Origin: an uncultured Ruminococcus sp.
Lineage (GTDB): Bacteria; Bacillota; Clostridia; Oscillospirales; CAG-272
DNA length: 28,400 nt
Assembly (NCBI GenBank): GCA_902766115.1
Contig: CACXCL010000257.1
Coordinates: 1-28,400, forward strand
Direction of reading: 5' to 3'
Shown here piece by piece: positions 1-8,900 of this stretch (position 1 is its first letter; each line of letters begins with the position of its first letter). The notes under the pieces are model-generated. The model saw only the letters and a program-made list of their open reading frames with translations. It had not been told where the DNA came from and ran no database searches. The position numbers and the translations under genes were made by a program.

Positions 1-124
1 CATTCCGTTCGGTACAACAGGCATCTGGCTTGCTTGGCCTATCGGTTGGTCGGTTGCAGCGGTTCTATCGATTATGTTTTACCGGACAGGTATATGGAGG
101 AAAAACAAAATAAAGATTACATAA
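1..124 (+). CDS. MATE family efflux transporter, C-terminal fragment
   Basis: The window opens inside a reading frame (codons from base 2) that ends with TAA at 122-124. About 40 C-terminal residues are visible, including GIWLAWPIGW, then a hydrophobic stretch and a basic tail (WRKNKIKIT). A final transmembrane helix containing a W-x-A-W-P-I-G-W element followed by a short basic tail is typical of MATE-family multidrug/Na+ antiporters, which export drugs or metabolites across the cytoplasmic membrane. The rest of the gene lies upstream of the window. The assignment rests on a short tail, so another polytopic transporter of the MOP superfamily is possible. Confidence 0.62.
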   Translation, partial: IPFGTTGIWLAWPIGWSVAAVLSIMFYRTGIWRKNKIKIT

Positions 125-241
125 TGAGATAATACTGTATATTCCACTGTTTACGCCTCACGGTGCAACATCACTTCAGTCCCACACCGGCGTTTTTCGA
201 TTTTTCCCGGCGCTTTTCCCCTTTTTCTTTATAAGTGAATA

Positions 242-270
242 TTGCTTTTTACCGTACAATCTGTTATCAT
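242..270 (+). promoter_or_regulatory. Probable sigma-A promoter for the clostripain gene
   Basis: TTGCTT at 242-247 and TATCAT at 265-270 are separated by 17 bases, about 50 bases before the ATG at 319. Each hexamer differs from consensus at more than one position or at one position only, so strength is uncertain. The rest of 125-318 shows no reading frame or clear hairpin. Confidence 0.45.
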
Positions 271-318
271 TAATTCAAGACATCAAATCAATATCACCTT
301 TTGAAGGAGGTTCTCTTC

Positions 319-2694
319 ATGGCGAACGGAAAAGGCGACAGACCTGCCGGTCGGCGACGCATCGGCGGAGGCACCGGCAAAAGCGTAAATACCCACGGCC
401 AGGGGCTCGGAACGGGTCCGGTAGGCAAACAGGACGCATACGCGGGACGGCGGGTGGACGGAAGCGGCGGCGGAAACGCCGGCGGCGGCGGGATCTCCGG
501 AAACGGCGGAGGCGCACAGCGCTCCGGAGGCAGAAAGAGCCTTCTGCCGACGATCATAATGATTGCCGTCATTGCTCTTCTGGCATGGTTCGTACTACCC
601 AAACTGTTCGGCAACAACGGCGCGGGCAACGGGATATCATCCCTGCTCGGCAGCTTCCAGGGCAACAGTTCCTACAGCGACGGAACCTGGACCGGAAAGG
701 ACAACACAGGCAAACTGAACACTTCTTCCACCTCAAACAAGCGCACCGTACTCCGCGGAGACGGCAGTGACAAAGTCACGGTGATGGTGTATATGTGCGG
801 CACCGATCTTGAATCCAAGAGCGGAATGGCATCGGCGGACCTCGCTGAAATGGCGGACGCCGATCTCGGGAAGAACGTGAATCTGCTGGTGTACACCGGC
901 GGATGCCGTCAGTGGAAAACCAGGGGCATCTCGAACTCCGCGCACCAGATCTACGCTCTGGAGAACGGAGGCCTGCGGCTTCTCAAAGACGACGCGGGCG
1001 GAAAGAAGGCCATGACCGATCCCTCCGCGCTCTCGGGATTTATCCGCTGGTGCAGGGATAACTATCCGGCGAACAGAAATATCCTGATCATGTGGGACCA
1101 CGGCTCCGGCTCGGTGGCGGGCTTCGGCTATGACGAAACGCGCAAAACCGGCTCCATGACGCTCTCTTCCATCGCCAAGGCGCTGAAGGACGGAGGCGTG
1201 ACCTTTGATTTCGTGGGCTTTGACGCCTGTCTGATGGCGTCGGTGGAGACCGCGCTCACGCTTGCGCCGTACTCGGACTACCTGATCGCCAGCGAAGAAA
1301 CCGAGCCGGGTATCGGCTGGGACCACACCCGGTGGCTGACGGAGCTGGGGAAAAATCCGGCGATCGACACAACGTCCCTCGGAAAGATCATCGCCGACGA
1401 TTTCGTCGCGACATGCGCGCAGAAGTGCCGGGGTCAAAAGACCACTCTCTCCGTGACGGATCTCGGGGAACTCTCCGCGAACGTGCCGGATGAGCTGAAA
1501 TCTTTTGCAAAGAGCACCGCGGACGCCATCAACGGTAAAGGTTACGCGGAAGTCTCCAAGGCGAGAGGCGACACCCGCGAATTCGGCGCGGAATGCAAGC
1601 TCGATCAGCTTGACCTCGTGCATCTCTCCCTGCTTCTTGATACCAAAGAGAGCCGCGCGCTTGCGGACGCGATCCTCGGCGCGGTGAAATACAACAAAGT
1701 CGGCGGAGGCGTCACCGACGCATACGGGCTGTCGGCGTACTTTCCGTACCGTTCCGCGAACAAGGTGAATACCGCCGTGAATGAGCTTGACGCCATGGGA
1801 TTTGACGACGACTACACAGCCTGCGTCAGAAAGTTCGCCTCGCTGGAGGTTGCAGGCCAGGCGGCGGGAGGCGGCAACGCCTCGCCTTTCGGTTCCCTCT
1901 TCGGCGGTTCGGGATCGGCGCCCTCAGTCAACGTGGCGGAACTGGTCGGCTCGCTTCTGGGAGGCAGCGGCAACTCTCTGCTGAGCTCGCTCATCGGCGA
2001 TTCCTCGGCTTTTGACAGCTCCATCCCGACCGGCACGCTGATCGACGCGGTGGAGAACTCCCGTCTCAAGGAGTCCCTCGCCTGGACCGAAAAAGACGGG
2101 CAGAACGTCCTCTCAATGTCAGAATCCGAGTGGAAAAACGTGGCGGATCTGCAGCTCAACGTCTTTCTGGACGACGGCAAGGGCTATATCGACCTGGGGC
2201 TCGATTCGATCTTCAGTTTCACGGAAGACGGCGACCTGATCGGCGAATACGATAACATGTGGATCGCGATCAACAAGCAGCCCGTCGCGTACTACTTCAT
2301 TGACAGCACGGAAGAAGACGGCGTCACCGTGATCCGCGGCCGCGTGCCGGTACTGCTGAACGGCGACCGGGCGGAACTTCTTATCACTTTCCGCGGCGAC
2401 CTTCCGGAGGTCTCCGGAGTGCGGTTCGTCTACAAGAACGGAGAAACCGATACGATAGCCAAAACGGCGGAACTGACAGACGGAGACAAGATCCAGCCCA
2501 TCTGCGACCGCTACGGCTATGACGGGGCTTACGAGGATACATATATGTTGGGCGATCCCTTCGTCTACAGCGGAGAAAGCAGTCTCAAAGTGTCCGACGT
2601 CACCCTGAATTCCGGCGACGGCAAACCCGTCGCGGCGTATATGTTCACGGACCGCTTCGCATACGAGCACTGGACCGAGAAGATACCGGACTGA
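319..2694 (+). CDS. Membrane-anchored clostripain-family (C11) cysteine protease
   Basis: A 791-residue protein of the clostripain/C11 peptidase family, cysteine proteases that usually cut after basic residues. I start at ATG 319 because GAAGGAGG at 303-310 sits 8 bases upstream; the in-frame TTG at 301 would place the ribosome binding site inside the gene. Residues 1-70 are basic and Gly-rich and contain GLGTGPVG. A single transmembrane helix lies at about 75-95, so the catalytic part should face outward. The C11 core follows: VMVYMCGTDLES, then the catalytic His in IMWDHGSG (H261) and the catalytic Cys in FDACLMA (C304). The long C-terminal part (about 500-791) includes a Gly/Ser-rich linker and a region I do not recognise. 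It is transcribed alone, convergent with the giant surface-protein gene. A role in processing surface proteins is plausible but not shown. Confidence 0.88.
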   Translation: MANGKGDRPAGRRRIGGGTGKSVNTHGQGLGTGPVGKQDAYAGRRVDGSGGGNAGGGGISGNGGGAQRSGGRKSLLPTIIMIAVIALLAWFVLPKLFGNNGAGNGISSLLGSFQGNSSYSDGTWTGKDNTGKLNTSSTSNKRTVLRGDGSDKVTVMVYMCGTDLESKSGMASADLAEMADADLGKNVNLLVYTGGCRQWKTRGISNSAHQIYALENGGLRLLKDDAGGKKAMTDPSALSGFIRWCRDNYPANRNILIMWDHGSGSVAGFGYDETRKTGSMTLSSIAKALKDGGVTFDFVGFDACLMASVETALTLAPYSDYLIASEETEPGIGWDHTRWLTELGKNPAIDTTSLGKIIADDFVATCAQKCRGQKTTLSVTDLGELSANVPDELKSFAKSTADAINGKGYAEVSKARGDTREFGAECKLDQLDLVHLSLLLDTKESRALADAILGAVKYNKVGGGVTDAYGLSAYFPYRSANKVNTAVNELDAMGFDDDYTACVRKFASLEVAGQAAGGGNASPFGSLFGGSGSAPSVNVAELVGSLLGGSGNSLLSSLIGDSSAFDSSIPTGTLIDAVENSRLKESLAWTEKDGQNVLSMSESEWKNVADLQLNVFLDDGKGYIDLGLDSIFSFTEDGDLIGEYDNMWIAINKQPVAYYFIDSTEEDGVTVIRGRVPVLLNGDRAELLITFRGDLPEVSGVRFVYKNGETDTIAKTAELTDGDKIQPICDRYGYDGAYEDTYMLGDPFVYSGESSLKVSDVTLNSGDGKPVAAYMFTDRFAYEHWTEKIPD

Positions 2695-2749
2695 AACACC
2701 GGCAATGCGTCAGGCTGACACCGGAAGAAACACTGTTTGACCGAACATG

Positions 2750-2781
2750 GCTCCCGGCAGATATTTCTGTCGGGAGCTTTT
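2750..2781 (+). terminator. Rho-independent terminator of the clostripain gene
   Basis: A 12-bp stem (2750-2761 with 2766-2777, one G-U pair) encloses the loop TATT and is followed by TTTT. It lies 56 bases after the stop codon at 2694. Confidence 0.8.
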
Positions 2782-2824
2782 GTCGGTCAGGGAATGTAGT
2801 TCTGCGCCAGAGCTTCTTTAACAC

Positions 2825-2858
2825 AAAAACCGGTCAGACAAGAGTCTGACCGGTTTTT
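2825..2858. terminator. Bidirectional terminator between convergent genes
   Basis: A perfect 15-bp inverted repeat (2825-2839 with 2844-2858) encloses a 4-base loop. The stem begins with five A and ends with five T, so it can terminate in both directions: the minus-strand cluster ending at 2910 and read-through from the clostripain gene. Confidence 0.88.
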
Positions 2859-2909
2859 CGTTGTTACCGAACTGCAGTTATCAGGTCGGGCGGACCGTGC
2901 CGATAAAGA

Positions 2910-5900
2910 TCAGCCGTTCGTCGCCGTGATAACTTTGACTATGGAAGCGAACGCATTCAGCCACGCAGTGATGGGAGATCCTGAGGTGGTGAAGGTTACT
3001 TCCGCGGTGCCGGACTCGGCGAGAGTCACGGCGCCGCCTTCGGGGTTAACGATGGAGGTGATCTTCCAGCTCCACTTGTGCTCCTCAACGACCGTGTATG
3101 ATCCGGCCGGGAGGCCGACCACATTGACCTCGGTCTTGCCCGCCGGGAGGACTACCCGGAGGACTACCGCGTTGCTCGAATTGAGGATCGAGTACACGAA
3201 GTCCTGCTCGGCGGCACCCGTTCTCTTGATGGTGAGGCAGGTCTTCTCGGTGAACTTCGCCGTGTAGGTCACGTCGCCGGTGACGGTCCCGATTTCAGGA
3301 TCCCATCCCGCGAACACGTAGGAGCGTCCCGCCTCCGCCGCCTTGGTGGGAGTGGAACCGTAGGAAGGAGTATCACCGTATGCGTAATCCTGTACGAGGT
3401 CTTCCTGACCGTCCACCTTCCAGGTAACTTTGATTGCAGGACCTTCCGCTACCGTGATCTCCACTGCGGGAGACGCATTGTAGTTTTCGGTCTCCTTGTA
3501 ACGGACGTAATACGTTCCGGCAGGAAGGTTCTCGATCGTTTCGCCTGTCACGGCAACGTAGTTTGTGCCGTCAACGCTGTAATCCATCTCACCGTTTACG
3601 CCGGTGATCGAGCCGTTTTTCTGATTCAGGTAAGTCTCAGCAACAGCAGCGACTCCTTCGGGAGCGGCCTTTGCAGCCTTCGCGATGGTGTATTCCTGCG
3701 TAAGGTTGTCGCTAGGCAGTACGTAGTTGTCATTGCTGAGCCCGGTCACAGTAGCTGTATGCGGACCTGCGTTCGCAGCAGCACCGGATACGATGGCGGT
3801 ACAAGTATCGCCATCCACCAGGTTGCCAACAGCAACGGTCGGGCATTTTGCGGACTCGTCGTAGGTGAACGAGGTATCCGACCAGGTGAGGGTTACTTCT
3901 CTCTTGTTGATCGTAACCTTCTGACTGCCGGTGACGGTCTCGTAGTTTGCCTTTACGACCTTGAAGTACACGGTGTATTCTCCGGCGTTGACGTACGTCA
4001 GTGAGTCAACGTAAGACCCGCCCGCTGAAGCCGAATATGTCACGGTCGCGCCTTCGGGCGCGTTCACGGTGATACCGTGAGGCTGTCCGTCATACGTACC
4101 GACGTAGTCAGACGATGTGACTCCGCTCATCGAAGCGTTGACGATCGTAAACTGAACGGTCGTTTCCGCGGGGAGCTTGTAGTTCCCGTTGCTGAGGGCT
4201 TTCGCCTCGGCGGTGTAGGTGCCGACGTCAGTCTTTTGGCCTTCCACAGTGACGGTGCAAACGTCTCCGTTTACAAGTCCGGTCGCCGTCGCAACGGGCG
4301 CCTGAGCGTTCCCGTTGTAAGTCAGAGAGGTTTCAGACCACGTGAGGCCGACCGTCTTCTGCTCAACGGTAAGCGTTCCAGCATTGAACGTAATATCATA
4401 GTTGCCGCTGCTGAGTCCGGACGGGATGATCGAATACGTTCCGACATTGCCGAACTGCGCGTAGCCATATGTGTATTGCAGAGTACCGGTAAGAACAGCC
4501 TCAGTCTCTCCGTTTACAAATCCAGCGTAAGCCACTCCGTCGTTGGCTGGTTCATCACCGTAGGTTATTGTCTTATCCTTTGCGGTGACTGTGAGCCGGG
4601 CTTTGGTGATCACTACCGTTTCACTGCCGGTAACGGTGGTGTAGTTCTCCTTTTCGACCTTGTAGAACACGGTATACGTATCCACGTCTGTGTACGTCGG
4701 GTTGTCCGTGGAATACGTGCCGTTTTCGGCCGTCGAATACGTCACGGTGGCTCCTGCGGGAGCGGCCACGGTGATACCGTGAGGCAGTCCGTCATATGTA
4801 CCATTATAGCCGGAGGAAGTGATCTCCATGGTCGCGTCTGTGATGGTGAACTCAGCCCCGGTGAAGCTGACGTCGTAGTTTGCGCTTGCAGCCAGCGTGC
4901 CCTGCTTGATCGCGTACGTGCCGACATTCTCGCCGGATTCACGAGTCAGTGAGCCGGTAAGGGCGTCACTGCCTACGAGCCCCTCGACTGTGTAGGTCAA
5001 GGCGGGATCTTCCGTTCCGAACACCTTGGTCTTAGGATCTGCCTTGATCGTCAACGCCTTGGCGCTGATGGTCAGGTTTGCTCCGCTAAAGACGATGTTG
5101 TAGTTGTCACCGGCGGACAGCGTGCCCTGCTCAATCGCGTACGTTCCGACGTTTTCACCGGCAACACGGGTCAGCTCGCCGGTGATAGCGTCATTCCCAA
5201 CGAGGCCGGAGGACGTGTACGTCAGCTCGGGATCCGTCTCGCCGTAGGTCTTGGACTTAGCCTCAGCGGTGACTGTCAGCGTCGCCTTAGTAATCGTCAG
5301 CTTAGCGCCGGTGTAGGAAATCGTGTAGTTATCTCCGGCGGTCAGCGTGCCGATCGTAATGTCGTATTCGCCGACGTTCTCGCCTTCCGCACGGGTCAGT
5401 ACGCCTTCGAGGGAGTCACCCGTTACAAGCCCCTCGACTGTGTAGGTCAGCGCAGGATCCGTCGTTCCGAACACTTTCGTTTGCGCGTTCGCCGTGATCT
5501 TTAGGGTCTTAGCTGTGATCTTGAAGTCCGCACCGGTGAAAGCGATGTTGTAGTTGTCACCGGCGGACAGCGTGCCCTGATTGATCGCGTACGTGCCGAC
5601 GTTTTCACCGGCAACACGGGTCAGCTCGCCAGTCACAACGCTCTTGGTGTCGCCGTTGACAAGGCCGGACACCTGATAAGTGAGTGCGGGATCCGCCTCG
5701 CCGTAAGTCTTGGATTTAGCTTCGGCGATGACGGTAAGCGTCGCCTTGGTGATCGTCAGCTTTGCGCCGGTGAAGGAGACCGTGTAGTTATCACCGGCAG
5801 ACAGCGTGCCGACCGTAATGTCGTATTCACCAACGTTCTCACCGGCAACACGGGTCAGAGCGCCGGTAAGGGAGTCACCCGTCACAAGACCCTCGACTGT

Positions 5901-8900
5901 GTAGGTCAGCGCAGGATCCGCCTCTCCGTAAGTCTTGGACTTAGCCTCGGCGGTGACGGTCAGCGTCGCCTTGTTGATCGCAACGGTGGCGCTGCCGGTC
6001 TCGGTAGTGTGATTAGCCCACTCGACCTTGTAGTAAACGGTATACGTTCCGGCGTTCTTGTATGCCGGATTGGTTGCGGTGTAATCGCCGTTTTCGGTTG
6101 CCGAATACTTCACGGTCGCGCCTTCGGGAGCGGTCACCTTGATGCTGTGCTCTGCTCCGTCGTACGTTCCGCTGTATCCCTTGGCGCTTACATCCATCGT
6201 TGCCGCGGTGATATTTGCGGTAACGCTTGCGGGCTGTGCGGTGAGATTGTAGTTGCCGGCGTCATCTCCGGTAAGGCTGAAGTCGGTGAAGGTCACCGTC
6301 TTGCCTTCCCCGACGTTCGCGTCTTCGAAGGAGGCGGTTCCGGGCACTACAGTCACGTCGTCGTCGCCGATCTTTCCGTCGATAACGGCGGTGCCGGTAA
6401 CGGTCGCGGCGGTGGTGCCGTCGTAGACCTTATCCGCGGCGCGGAGTCCGGTGATGGTCACGTCCTTCGCCGTGATATTCGCCCTGGTCGTGGCAGAGGT
6501 AACGTCGCCGAGCGTGTAGTTACCGGATGCATCGGTGAGTGTGATTCCGCTGAATGTTACTTCCTTGCCCGTTCCGACGTTCTTGTCATTGAACTTGATC
6601 GAGTCTGCGGTTGCGGAAACGCTGTCGCCGCTGACAATGCCCTTGAGAATGACCGTTCCATCTGCGGTATCGCCGCCGTCGTACGTCTTGTCGTGAGCGG
6701 TAACCTCGACATTCAGCGTCTTCTGCGCAATAGTCACCTCGACGGAATCAACCGCGGAATCGCTGTGGTTGCCGTCGCCGACTACTTTGTAGTAGACGGT
6801 ATACTTCCCGGCATTGGTTCCGGTGGGTACGGTGTCTCTCCAATTCGTGCCGTCGAGGCTGTACTTCATCGTACCGCCGTCGGCAACGCCTTCTTCCACA
6901 AGCGCCCGATCGGAGCCGTTGTAGACGAGGTCACTCTTTGCAGTCGGAGCTTTAGTCACGGTCGCGGGAGCTCTTGTGATGGTGAAGGTGCCCTCATGGA
7001 AAATCGTGCTGTAGTTGTCGCTTACATAGAACGCTTCACTTTGTATGATCCTATATTCACCGACAGCATCCCCGGGTTCCCTGGTCAGCTTGCCGAAGAC
7101 AAACGGTCCGTCTCCCTCGACAAGTCCATCGTACGTATAGGTCAATTCGGGATCGTTTTCACCGTAAGCCTTCGTCTTGTTATCAGCGTGAACGTGGAGT
7201 TCTTTAGGCGCGATGATGACTTCAATGTTATCGAGCTGAATCTCCTCGTGATTGTTGTCACCGACGATCTTGCAGTAAATAACGTACTTGCTTCCAACAT
7301 CGCCAAATCCAACCTGAGCATTTCTGCCGACCGGGATATCAGTACTGTACCTCTCCCCGTCGGAGCTGTACATCATCGTACCGCCTGAAGCCTCGCCTGC
7401 GGTGATCAGTTCCTGATCCTGACCGTTGTAGATCAAACCGGTCTTTGCCTTAGCAGATTTAACTACCGTAGGATCAATTTTCTTAATGTTTACGTTCAGA
7501 GTCACCGGTCCGTAATCTTTGTGGTTATTATCACCGATTACTCTGTACTGCACCCCGTAAACTCCGGCGTCCGTTGCGGAAGGAACAGTCTCGCTCCAGT
7601 TCTCTCCGTCGAGACTGTACTGCATAGTACCGCCGACAGCCGATCCGGCCTTCACGAGCGGCTTTTCCGTGCCGTCATAGTTGCGGTCAAGCGCCTCGGG
7701 CGCGGTCACAGTAGGATCGGCCTTGCCGATAGAAACCGTAATGCTCGCTTCCGCCACACCGTTGTGGTTTGAGTCAGCGACTACTTTGTAGTAAACAACG
7801 TAATCACCCACTTCGGTCGCCTTGGGAATATCCGGACTGTAGGTCCCGTCTGCGCCCAGCTTGTACTGCATTTCGCCGCCGACAGCCGAACCGGCGGTTA
7901 TAAGAGCCTGTTTTTCGCCGGTGTAGGCAAGACCTTCTATAGCTTCGGGAGCAGTCCACTGGACGTCCACCGCGAAAATGCTTGCGGTAACACTGGCAGG
8001 CTGAGCGGTGAGTTCGTAGTTGCCGGCGTCATTTCCGGTGAGGCTGTAACCGTCGAAGTTAACCTTCTTATCCGCATCAACGTCCGCGGTTTCAAAGTTG
8101 GCGGAGCCATCGGCCACGGTCACGTCGTCGCCGTCGATCATATTGTCGATAACGGCATCTCCCGTAACCGTAGCTGCAAGGCCGCCGTCATAGTACTTAT
8201 CCGCGGCCTCGAGCCCGGTAATAGTCACGGGTCTCTTCGTGATTTTGCCCTCGCCGTCATAAACTTGATCAACGGTATAGTTCCCCGCGTCTGTGCCTGT
8301 GAGAACGACGTTACTGAACGCTACTTCTTTTCTATCCCCGACGTTCTTGTCCAGGAATGCCGCGGTGCAGGAACCGACTGACACTTCGTCGTTACCGATC
8401 TTGCCGTCTATCGTCGCGGAGGCAAGTCCGGCGGGAGTCGCGTCTTTGGTGCCGTCGTAAACTTTGTCTTCCACTCCGAGTCCCGAGACGTTCACGGATT
8501 TCGGAGTGATATTCGCGGTAACGTCTGCGGGCTGGATCAGCGTGTAGTTGCCCGCGTCCTCGCCCTCCAGAGCGTATCCGGAGAAGGATACCGTCTTACC
8601 GTCGCCGGCGTTCTTGTCCGCGAAGGATGCGGTTCCGGCTTTGATCGTGACAGTATCACCTTTGATGAGACCCTCTAATGAGCCTTCTCCGGTGACGGTC
8701 GCGTCGGTATTGCCGTCGTAGATCTTATTCGCGGCGCCGAGTCCGGAGATCCTCACCTCTTTTGCGGTGATCGTCAGCTTAGCGCCAGTGAAGGAGATCG
8801 TGTAGTTATCTCCGGCTGTCAGCGAGCCGACCTTAATGTCGTATTCGCCGACGTTTTCGCCTTCTGCCCGAGTCAGTTCACCGGTGATCGTGTCATTTCC

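Noticed and set aside
301..319. TTG 301 as start of the clostripain gene
   Set aside because: The GAAGGAGG ribosome binding site for ATG 319 would fall inside the coding sequence.
733..1623. 296-codon open frame antisense to the clostripain gene
   Set aside because: Covers the catalytic region of a clear C11 protease on the other strand; composition is a GC-rich shadow.
6009..7388. 459-codon open frame on the plus strand inside the giant gene
   Set aside because: It lies wholly antisense to the 2985-codon gene, has low-complexity V/G/R content caused by the repeated T/G/Y codons opposite, and no family motif.
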